Positions 16,873 to 24,090 of a DNA stretch of 37,327 bases are shown here, piece by piece; positions within the stretch are counted from its first letter, which is position 1; each line of letters opens with the position of its first letter. This DNA comes from Chloroflexota bacterium (GTDB lineage Bacteria > Chloroflexota > Anaerolineae > JAAYEA01): NCBI GenBank assembly GCA_019873665.1, contig JAIOAV010000033.1, positions 1 to 37,327 on the forward strand, given 5' to 3'. Made by a program: the position numbers and the translations under genes. The notes beneath the pieces were generated by a model, which worked only from the letters and a program-made list of their open reading frames with translations, did no database searches and had not been told where the DNA came from.

Positions 16873-18042
16873 CTATGGCTCGCGTGTGCCTGGTGTGACG
16901 GGCTGCCCCAGCGACTCGACAAATTCGAGCAGGAAAGCGAGAATGATGCCGGAGAGCAGGCTCACCACGACACCGATGAATACCAGGCGAGGTAGCTTCG
17001 AGGCAGCCTGTTGATCCGGATAGCGCGCAGGCTCCAGGATATCTATGAAACCCACGCTGTTGGCTTGGCTCTCGCGCAGCCGTGCCTCGTTATCCTTGCT
17101 CAGCAGGAAATTATAGTTCGCCTCGATGCGGCTCACTGCCGCGCTGAGTGAGCTATAGACATCGCCGAGCTGGATCAGCGATAACATCTGCGCTTTCTTT
17201 TCCGCGATAAGCTGGTCATATCTGGCTATCGCCGCGCGCGCAGCGATAGCGCTGATCTCATATTCGAGCAGCTGCGCCGCATATCGCTGCGCCAGGTTTG
17301 TGTAGTAGGTGGCCGTGCCGCTGGCCTCTCGTTTCGCGGCCTCATCCGCCTTGGCTGCGGCGTCCTGAGCCTTGATTTCCATCTCTTTTGCCACCGCCTC
17401 GGCGCGGATCGCCTCGATCTCGGTGCGATCACGCTCCAGTTGCAGGTCGCGTATCATCGCCTGATAAGAGAGCGCCTCATTATCTGGCCTGACGATGTTG
17501 TTCTTCAGGCGAAACTGCAGCAGCTCGCTGTTTGCCTCGGAAAGCACCCGCCCTTCTTCCTTGAGCTGTGCGGCCAAAAAGTTGCGAAAGACCTGCGCGG
17601 GGCGCGCTCGTTCCGCCCGATAATACTCGAGGGCTTTGTTGACATGCGTCTCCGCGATCTGAAAAGCCATCTCGGGCGTCTCCGCCTCCACATTGACCGT
17701 TACGTACACATCTTCCTTGCTGATGGCGACATGGCTGAGCAGACTGATGGCATCGATTCCCAACTCCAGATCGCTGACTGTCTCCCATGCCACCTGGGTG
17801 CTGGAAAGCGCGCCGACAAAGTCATCACGCGCGTCTATCAGGTCTTGGTAGGATGCCGTACCCGTCGGCGAAAAGAGCGGATCGGAGGCAATCACCTGCA
17901 AGCGCACCGTGGCACGGTAGACAGGCGGCTCGGTAACTACCATGGCCACGATTACGGCCACCGTAACGACCACCAACAGCAAGATCAGCCAGAGACGTTT
18001 GCCGATGATGCGGAGATATGTCAGCAGTTCAGTTACATCCAT
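16873..18042 (-). CDS. Wzz-type polysaccharide chain-length regulator without kinase domain
   Basis: This 389-residue protein has the polysaccharide co-polymerase layout. The N-terminal membrane segment is about 14-37, an extracytoplasmic alpha/beta part is followed by a long coiled-coil arm (about 150-310, rich in Ala, Glu, Lys and Gln), and a second membrane segment lies at about 352-376. The Pro-containing ILEPARYPDQQ block before the second helix is typical. The short C-terminal tail has no Walker motifs or Tyr cluster, so it is not a fused BY-kinase of the Wzc type. It probably sets polymer length together with the Wzy_C protein. A GGAAAGGAAG ribosome-binding site lies about 8 bases before ATG 18042, and a strong promoter lies 68-97 bases upstream. 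Confidence 0.9.
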   Translation of the reverse strand: MDVTELLTYLRIIGKRLWLILLLVVVTVAVIVAMVVTEPPVYRATVRLQVIASDPLFSPTGTASYQDLIDARDDFVGALSSTQVAWETVSDLELGIDAISLLSHVAISKEDVYVTVNVEAETPEMAFQIAETHVNKALEYYRAERARPAQVFRNFLAAQLKEEGRVLSEANSELLQFRLKNNIVRPDNEALSYQAMIRDLQLERDRTEIEAIRAEAVAKEMEIKAQDAAAKADEAAKREASGTATYYTNLAQRYAAQLLEYEISAIAARAAIARYDQLIAEKKAQMLSLIQLGDVYSSLSAAVSRIEANYNFLLSKDNEARLRESQANSVGFIDILEPARYPDQQAASKLPRLVFIGVVVSLLSGIILAFLLEFVESLGQPVTPGTREP

Positions 18043-18109
18043 CCCGCGCTTCCTTTCCTAGATGGCCATAGGTTGGCTTGAGAGCCGCTTCTCGCGCCTG
18101 CAATCATAT

Positions 18110-18139
18110 ATTCTACACGCCTTTGTGCAAAAGAGTCAA
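18110..18139 (-). promoter_or_regulatory. Predicted sigma-70 promoter for the Wzz-led operon
   Basis: On the minus strand, TTGACT (18139-18134, five of six bases matching TTGACA) and TAGAAT (18115-18110, five of six matching TATAAT) are separated by 18 bases. The site overlaps the last codons of the upstream glycosyltransferase (stop 18115-18113). It would give a leader of about 60 bases before ATG 18042. It is one of two well-matched promoters in the window and falls at one of the few gaps between genes. Confidence 0.6.
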
Positions 18140-19312
18140 ATTCACCAGCTCCCCTATGCGCGCCACGCGCATCTCCCAGGTGTTCTGTGCCGCCAGCGCC
18201 ATCCTCGCGCGGCGCGCTTCCGCCTCGTCTTCGGCGAGCGCGACGCCGATTTGCTGGCAGAAGCTCTCCGGAGAGTCAGCGACCGAGATGATGTCTTCAT
18301 AACCACGCACCGCCGGAATGGCCGTCGAGACGACGGGTCGCCCCGAGGCCAGATACTCGTAGAGCTTGAGCGGGTTGATATGCGCCGTCCACTCGTTCCG
18401 CTTGTATGGCATGAGGCAAACCTGACAGGCGTGCACGTAACGTGGCACCTCTGTAACCGGCTTGGCGCCGAGCAGGTGCACGTTGGGCAGGCTGATTTTC
18501 TGCAATCCGCTGAAATCCAGCCGCAAATCCACTGGCCCGACCAGGATCAGCGAGCCTTGTGAGTACGTCTCTGCCACCTGCCGCAACAGGTCATAGTCCA
18601 GCTTCTCGTTGATGGCGCCCACATACCCGATCACAGGCGCCGGCAGGGAAGCGACGTCCGCCGGCGGGGGCGGGTTCTCGTCCGCGACGCGGGCGAATGC
18701 AGCATAATCCACTGCATTCGGCACCCAGTGAGTGTTCGGGTTGAACGCTTTCTTGCGCTCCAGGAGCGATTCGGATGTAACGATCACCAGGTCAGCTCGG
18801 GCTGCCAATGCCCGCTCTGCCTGCTCCACCTGTTCACGGCGCGCATCGCTGTAGACAGCAGTGAACTCGGCCTCGTACGCTGCGTACTCGTCCACGATAT
18901 GATAGATAACCAGCTTTTCGCCAAAACGACCGATGACGTCCACCATATGAGGCCGGTATAACCAGAGGATCGGCGCAGAGAAACCGAGGCGACGCATCAC
19001 GCCTTTCATCTGCGTCTCGCGCAGCCAGCGCAACGCCGCGCCCAAGGGAAAGCGCCCGCTGATCGGCACATAGAGCGGCGGGTGATACACCCAGAGATTG
19101 TCCTGGATGTGCGTTACCAGCGGCTGTCGGAGATCCGAGAGCCCGACCCTGCCGCGGCGCACGTCGCGCAACACATTCCGCAGATATGGGCGCGGCTCCA
19201 CAAAGAGCACGCGGTTCCGCTGCGCTAGCCGCGACATGATCTGGTGCCGGTTACGCCAGATATGCTGCCACCGCTCCGGCGCAAAGCAGAGGATGCTTTC
19301 GCCCTCGATCAT
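18113..19312 (-). CDS. Glycosyltransferase, GT-B fold (TuaH/GumK-like)
   Basis: This 399-residue protein resembles the GT-B subgroup of TuaH- and GumK-like enzymes. The N-terminus has FAPERWQHIWRNRHQIMSRLAQ, a Trp-rich motif typical of the group. HIVDEYAAYEAEF (138-150) and LVIVTSESLLERKKAF follow in the acceptor lobe. The donor lobe has VIGYVGAINEKLDYDLL and the conserved block PYKRNEWTAHINPLKLYEYLASGRPVVS, where the terminal Glu of the EX7E-like motif lies in YEYLA. It starts at ATG 19312, overlapping the upstream GT4 stop as ATGA. Inverting transfer such as uronic acid addition is possible but cannot be shown here. Its last codons carry the promoter for the next operon. Confidence 0.85.
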   Translation of the reverse strand: MIEGESILCFAPERWQHIWRNRHQIMSRLAQRNRVLFVEPRPYLRNVLRDVRRGRVGLSDLRQPLVTHIQDNLWVYHPPLYVPISGRFPLGAALRWLRETQMKGVMRRLGFSAPILWLYRPHMVDVIGRFGEKLVIYHIVDEYAAYEAEFTAVYSDARREQVEQAERALAARADLVIVTSESLLERKKAFNPNTHWVPNAVDYAAFARVADENPPPPADVASLPAPVIGYVGAINEKLDYDLLRQVAETYSQGSLILVGPVDLRLDFSGLQKISLPNVHLLGAKPVTEVPRYVHACQVCLMPYKRNEWTAHINPLKLYEYLASGRPVVSTAIPAVRGYEDIISVADSPESFCQQIGVALAEDEAEARRARMALAAQNTWEMRVARIGELVNLTLLHKGV

Positions 19313-20406
19313 CTCGGGCCCCCTTGCCTAGGGAGACGGCGGACGCATCGGGGCTGCTGCGCGTACGCTTCCAAATGTTGGCGGCCAATGGTGACCCAGT
19401 CGAGCTCGCGCGCCTTGGCCCAGGCCGCATCACTGGCCGAGCGCAGATCCAGTTTGCGGGCAAGGCGCAACGCATCGTACAGCCCTTCCTGACGCGCCGC
19501 GGGCTGATCCTCCGGCGCATCGTACAGAATCCCGCGCGTCGCGCCCACCAGTTGCGGGAAATCTCCCAGCCTGGGCGCGATCACCGGCTTGCCAAACGAG
19601 AACGCCAGAAGCGCCGCACCTGATGTGGTGACGTGCCGGTATGGCAGCACACACACATCGCTGGCGTTCATCCAGTATTGGATCTCTTCATCGGGCACAA
19701 AGCGATCATACAGCACCACACGCGCATCCGCCGCGGCGAGCGCGCGAATTTGCGCGCCGTATGCGGGGTCGTGCACATGCCCGGCGATGATCAGGCGGCT
19801 ATCTGTCTCTGGCAGCCGCCCGAACGCGGCCAATAGCTCCTCAATCCCCTTGTATGGTCGAATCTGCCCCAATGCCAGATAGACGAAGAGATCGTCCCCC
19901 CATCCGAACCGAGCCCGTGCTTCTGCCCGCGAGCAGTGATTCGGATAGTGCAGGTAATTGCCGTGCGGGATGAGCGCCACGCCCCGGCGACGGCCAAATC
20001 GCGCCACCACCTGTTGCCGCGCCTGCTCATCGTGCACGTGGATGACATCCACGCAGCGGAACAGCAGCGCATTGGCCAGCCGATTTAGTGTCGGATACTG
20101 TCCCTCGTGCTGCGCGATATTGTGCACCGTGTACGCCAAGCAGACGCCGTTCCCCTTTGCCAGCAAGAGAGAGACGGCCAGCCGGAGCCACTTGAGCCAC
20201 GCCCCTCGCCAGTTCCCGGAGGCGTATAACAGCTCTGCCCAGTGGAGATGGATGACATCCAGCGTGTGGCGTTGCCGCCACACCTGTCGCGGCGACAGAT
20301 CGCGCACGATGGCGCAGTGCGTGCCGGGCACAGCCCGCTCCATCCCCGCAGCCAGGAGCGAGACGTAGGGATTCATCTCGACGCGCGACACGAACAGGAC
20401 TTTCAC
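19309..20406 (-). CDS. GT4-like glycosyltransferase (GTG start)
   Basis: This 365-residue protein reads VKVLFVSRVEMNPYVSLL at its N-terminus. LDVIHLHWAELLY and AYTVHNIAQHEGQYP are acceptor-lobe motifs typical of one GT4 subgroup. LALGQIRPYKGIEELL opens the donor lobe, and PYRHVTTSGAALLAFSFGKPVIAP replaces the classical EX7E motif, as seen in this subgroup. The start is GTG 20406. It forms a GTGA overlap with the flippase stop and has an AAGGGGG ribosome-binding site just upstream (20417-20411). A longer upstream frame exists but is antisense-like and lacks a conserved N-terminus. It probably adds a sugar to the cytoplasmic lipid-linked repeat. The donor is unknown. Confidence 0.87.
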   Translation of the reverse strand: MKVLFVSRVEMNPYVSLLAAGMERAVPGTHCAIVRDLSPRQVWRQRHTLDVIHLHWAELLYASGNWRGAWLKWLRLAVSLLLAKGNGVCLAYTVHNIAQHEGQYPTLNRLANALLFRCVDVIHVHDEQARQQVVARFGRRRGVALIPHGNYLHYPNHCSRAEARARFGWGDDLFVYLALGQIRPYKGIEELLAAFGRLPETDSRLIIAGHVHDPAYGAQIRALAAADARVVLYDRFVPDEEIQYWMNASDVCVLPYRHVTTSGAALLAFSFGKPVIAPRLGDFPQLVGATRGILYDAPEDQPAARQEGLYDALRLARKLDLRSASDAAWAKARELDWVTIGRQHLEAYAQQPRCVRRLPRQGGPR

Positions 20407-21917
20407 GCTGCCCCCTTGCGCAACACCTTGGCGCTGGCCCAGGCCACGAACTGCCCTCCGCGCCGCCGCGCCTCTCGCCAAAGGGTGCGGGCCATCTGGC
20501 GAGATTCCGCATCGGTTGTCCATGTCAGCAGCCCATAGGCAATCAACATGATAACGCCCGCTAGCGGCAAGGCAACCGCCACCGGCAGAAAGCGTAGCTG
20601 CGGATACGCTACCTTGGCGACCGCTGCCGCTACCGTCGCGTTCACGAGAATCGGTAACAGCATCCACATGAACTGCCCGACCGTCATCTGGACGATGCGG
20701 TTTGTCAACACGAGCGAGATGGCAAAATCCAGCACGGCGATGGCTGCTGAAAGGGCGCTGACACCCGTAATGCCATAGTAATACGTGGCCGGATAGAGAC
20801 CGGCCACGGTCAGGACGAGGCGGAACAGAGCGATGCCCATCAGCCATTGCGGCTTGCCACCCGCCTTGAACACATTGCCCATATTCGCCGCCACGGAACG
20901 GATCAGGCCATAGATGCCCAGCAGTTGCAGCGGCACGATGGCCGGCACCCACTTGTCGCCATAGACATCGTGGATGAACTCGGGCGCAAAGGCGATAATG
21001 CAGATAGCTGCGGGGACCGAGACGAGCGAGACGTAGTGTGTCGTCTTGAGATAGATGTCGCGTAGGGTCTCCAGCGAATCCTGTACTTTGGAAAAGGCGG
21101 GGAAGGTAACCTGGCCGACGAGGCGCGTGATATGCGTGGCTGGCAGATTGGACGTGTTGTACGCAAAGCCGTAATGGCCGAGCGATGCTGGCCCCAATAG
21201 CTTGCTGACAAAAGCATCATCTATGTGGGTGATCAGAAACACCAGAATCTGGCTGCCCACGATGCTCTTGCCATAGGCAAACATCTCTTTGGCGATGGTC
21301 CAACGCAGTCGCCATCGCGGTCGCCACGAAGATACGAACCAGACCGCTACCGCCACGATCAAGGCCTCCACCACATAGCCCGTTACCAGGCTCCAGACGC
21401 CGAACCCCGCCAGCGCCAGCGCGATTGCCAGGATGCCGCCGCCGATCGCGCCGAACATGTCCGGGATGATCTTGAGGCGGAAATTCAGGTCCTTGGCCAG
21501 CAGGATGATCGGCACCTGACCTATAGAGGAGATGACAGTGGTCAGGGCGAGGGCGCGCAGTACCGGCACCGCCTGTATGGCCGCCGCGGCATCCTTGCTG
21601 ATCAGTTGCATGAGCGGCTCTGCGCCGAAGAAGGCGATCAGATAGATGAGAAGGCTACTGGAGAGGATGATCAAGAAGGCGGTATCTGCCGCATCCTCCA
21701 CCTCCCGCCGCCAGTAGATCAGCGCCGAGCCAAAGCCCAGCTCGCGAAACAGCTCCAACGAGCTGATCGCCAGCGTGGCGACTTGCACCAGGCCAAAATC
21801 CGCTGGCAGAAGCAACTTGGCCAGGATGAGCATCTGGAGCGCCGAGAATGCCCGTGTGACGATTGTGGCCACACCCAGCCAGAAAATGCTCACAGCGGTC
21901 TGGCGCTTGACGGTCAT
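20403..21917 (-). CDS. Wzx-type lipid-linked oligosaccharide flippase
   Basis: This 504-residue protein has about 12-14 membrane helices and matches the WzxC-like Polysacc_synt_3 group of the MOP flippase superfamily. AVSIFWLGVATIVTRAFSALQMLILAKLLLPADFGLVQVA at the start is the hallmark region. LGFGSALIYW (60-69), HIDDAFVSKLLGPASLGHYGFAYN and RLVGQVTFPAFSKVQ are further conserved blocks. It would move the undecaprenyl-linked repeat unit across the membrane for the Wzy_C protein. It begins at ATG 21917, one base after the methyltransferase stop, and its stop overlaps the next GT start. A role in exporting another lipid-linked glycan cannot be excluded. Confidence 0.9.
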   Translation of the reverse strand: MTVKRQTAVSIFWLGVATIVTRAFSALQMLILAKLLLPADFGLVQVATLAISSLELFRELGFGSALIYWRREVEDAADTAFLIILSSSLLIYLIAFFGAEPLMQLISKDAAAAIQAVPVLRALALTTVISSIGQVPIILLAKDLNFRLKIIPDMFGAIGGGILAIALALAGFGVWSLVTGYVVEALIVAVAVWFVSSWRPRWRLRWTIAKEMFAYGKSIVGSQILVFLITHIDDAFVSKLLGPASLGHYGFAYNTSNLPATHITRLVGQVTFPAFSKVQDSLETLRDIYLKTTHYVSLVSVPAAICIIAFAPEFIHDVYGDKWVPAIVPLQLLGIYGLIRSVAANMGNVFKAGGKPQWLMGIALFRLVLTVAGLYPATYYYGITGVSALSAAIAVLDFAISLVLTNRIVQMTVGQFMWMLLPILVNATVAAAVAKVAYPQLRFLPVAVALPLAGVIMLIAYGLLTWTTDAESRQMARTLWREARRRGGQFVAWASAKVLRKGAA

Positions 21918-21918
21918 C

Positions 21919-22608
21919 TCATTCCTTTCGCCCCACTAGGACAAAGTCGCGGGCAAAGAGCGACGGCCACTTGCGCGCCAGCCATGTGTAGATGTCGCGC
22001 AGCACGGGACGGCGCAGCAGGGAGGGATAGAAACCCTTCACCCAGAGACTGGCGCTCCCGTCTCGCTCCAGGATACGGATGCCACGTTCGCGACAGAGCG
22101 CTTCCGCCTCGTGAATCGTGAAGAAGCGGAGATGCGTCAGGTCGGTGGGCGAGTTACGAAGGTAAGGAAAACGTCCGAAGAGAAGCCAGAGCCGGCACCG
22201 CCAGTGGGCGATATTGGGCAGGCAGAGGATGAACTTGCCGCCCTTGCGCAGCACACGAGCGCACTCGTCCAACGGGCGGTCAAAATAAAAGCGATGTTCA
22301 ATAGCCGAGTTCGAGATCACGGTGTCAAAGCTCCCATCGGGGAATGGCAGCTTTTCGGTGTCCAGGTTCACCTGCGTGACGGCGAACCCCTTGGCACGCG
22401 CCTTTTCCACCGCCACGCCGGACATATCGGTGCCGGTAACATGCGCACCGCGCTCGCGCATCATCTCCGCTAGGACTCCAGGCCCGCAATCCACCTCCAG
22501 CACGTTTTCACCCGGCGTGATCCGATCGGCAATCAGCGCCAGACGCGCCAAGTCGAAGGTCTCCCCGATCTTGCGCCAGTAGTCATCATAGTACTCGGCT
22601 AGGTTCAC
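21919..22608 (-). CDS. Class I SAM-dependent methyltransferase (GTG start)
   Basis: This 229-residue protein has motif I VLEVDCGPG (36-44), GTDMS at the strand-2 end and SFDTVISNSAIEHRFYFDRPLDECARVLRKGGKFIL. It then has an RFFTIHEAEALCRERG segment seen in methyltransferases of glycan clusters. In motif I, Asp40 occupies the position usually held by Gly (DxGCGxG), so SAM binding may differ slightly. The start GTG 22608 overlaps the radical SAM stop as GTGA and has a GGGAG ribosome-binding site 9 bases upstream. Encoded between a radical SAM enzyme and the flippase, it probably modifies the repeat unit before export. The substrate is unknown. Confidence 0.84.
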   Translation of the reverse strand: MNLAEYYDDYWRKIGETFDLARLALIADRITPGENVLEVDCGPGVLAEMMRERGAHVTGTDMSGVAVEKARAKGFAVTQVNLDTEKLPFPDGSFDTVISNSAIEHRFYFDRPLDECARVLRKGGKFILCLPNIAHWRCRLWLLFGRFPYLRNSPTDLTHLRFFTIHEAEALCRERGIRILERDGSASLWVKGFYPSLLRRPVLRDIYTWLARKWPSLFARDFVLVGRKE

Positions 22609-24077
22609 TCGGCCCCGCTCCCGGTTTCCTTTGGCGCAGCGCGCTTGCCCCGGCGGAAGGACAGCCCCCGCCGCAGCGCGTCTATCCGTCGCCGCGCCTT
22701 GAGCGCATCGCCGCCGCTTAGTGCCACCGCAGCACGGTAAAGCCGATACTTCCAGGGGCTTTGCTGCTTGAGTTGGAGCTCATGTCGCAGCTCGCCAAAG
22801 CGATCGTACCCCTCGGCCAGCTCTGCCGCCGATAGAGTCGGCAGGCGCAAGATGCTCTCCCGCTCATAGTAGCCATGCAATGCGCCCTTACCCTCATCCT
22901 GCAGATAGCCCTCTCGGACCGAAATGTCATACAACTCTGTCATCGGGTAGGGATAGAATACCGAATACTGGAACTTGGTAGGCGAAAGCTCGCGGTTCAG
23001 TTCGATCGTCTGGGCGATCATCTCGGCTGTCTCGCCGGGCACGCCGATCATGTTACAGGTGTATGCCTGCAGGCCGTACCTGTGCAGCAAGCGAAAGGCA
23101 TGGCGGAAATCATCGTTGGTCATCTGCCGCTTGAGGATCTTGCTTCGTAACCACTCATTCCCCGACTCGACGCCAATGCGCACCCCTTGGCAACCCGCCT
23201 CGGCCAGCAGCCGCACCATCTCCTCATTCAGCCGTTCGACCCGCGTGTTGATCCAGAAGGGGAGTTGGAATGAGGCTTTGTAAGCGCGGCAGAACTCGGC
23301 GGTCCACCGTTCGTCCAGCGTAAAGGTGTCATCCTGAAAGTTGAGCGAGCGAATGGTGTAGCGCTGCTGCAGATGTCGGATCTCTGCCAGCACATTCTCC
23401 ACGCCGCGAAAGCGCACATACTTGCCCAGCCCCCGGTAACGCGCCTTGAGCGCCGGATTGCAGCAGTAAGAGCAGTTATAGGGGCAGCCGCGTCCTGCCA
23501 GCATGTCCGCCTGATAGCCGTTCTGCGCCAGAATCCGCTCATAGTCGAACAGCTCACGGTCGGGGAAGGGTAAGACGTCGAGGTTTGTGATCAGTGGCCG
23601 CAGGCTGTTGCGCGTGATATCTCCTGTTTGCCGGTCGCGCACCCAGAGGTTCTCGATGTGACGGTAGCTGCGCCCACCTGCCAGGGCATTGACCAGGTCC
23701 AGGAGCACATACTCCCCCTCACCGACGCAGACGGCGTCAAGATTCCCGTCCGCCACGACCTCCTCCGGCACAAGGGTGGGATGGATGCCGCCGGAGACGA
23801 GGTAGATGTCAGGCAAGTCCTCTTTCAGCCACGCGGCGCAGGTGTTTACGTACGGATGCTGGTGCGTCGTCGAGGAGAACGCCACCACTTGGGGCGATAG
23901 TGCGGCGATCTGCTGGATCAGGTCATCGTGCTTTGGCACCTGCGAGAGATATACCAGCGCCGTCTCATGTCCCGCTTCCTTGAGCACCGCGGACAGGTAA
24001 CCGATGCCGTGGTAGAACTTGCGGGTGCCATAATGCTCGATGCCGCCAATGTCGGGATAGACAAAACAGACTTTCAT
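22605..24077 (-). CDS. B12-binding-type radical SAM enzyme
   Basis: This 490-residue protein has an N-terminal Rossmann-like domain of the B12-binding type (about 1-140: MKVCFVYPDIGG, VVAFSSTTHQHP, SGGIHPTL, VGEGEYVLLDL). A radical SAM domain follows, with the cluster motif C198-C202-C205 in GRGCPYNCSYC. The classical DxHxxG cobalamin ligand motif is not seen, so cobalamin binding is uncertain. NFQDDTFTLDERWT and GVRIGVESGNEW are typical of this large class. The C-terminal 100 residues are basic. Members modify lipids, sugars and peptides, often by methylation or rearrangement. The start is ATG 24077, because the upstream extension overlaps the esterase tail and lacks the conserved first strand. 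No good ribosome-binding site is visible. Confidence 0.85.
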   Translation of the reverse strand: MKVCFVYPDIGGIEHYGTRKFYHGIGYLSAVLKEAGHETALVYLSQVPKHDDLIQQIAALSPQVVAFSSTTHQHPYVNTCAAWLKEDLPDIYLVSGGIHPTLVPEEVVADGNLDAVCVGEGEYVLLDLVNALAGGRSYRHIENLWVRDRQTGDITRNSLRPLITNLDVLPFPDRELFDYERILAQNGYQADMLAGRGCPYNCSYCCNPALKARYRGLGKYVRFRGVENVLAEIRHLQQRYTIRSLNFQDDTFTLDERWTAEFCRAYKASFQLPFWINTRVERLNEEMVRLLAEAGCQGVRIGVESGNEWLRSKILKRQMTNDDFRHAFRLLHRYGLQAYTCNMIGVPGETAEMIAQTIELNRELSPTKFQYSVFYPYPMTELYDISVREGYLQDEGKGALHGYYERESILRLPTLSAAELAEGYDRFGELRHELQLKQQSPWKYRLYRAAVALSGGDALKARRRIDALRRGLSFRRGKRAAPKETGSGAE

Positions 24078-24090
24078 ATGCGTCAGGTCG

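Noticed and set aside
20407-20952. N-terminal extension of the GT4 ending at 19309
   Set aside because: It overlaps the flippase gene in another frame. The GTG at 20406 gives a typical first strand, a GTGA overlap and a ribosome-binding site.
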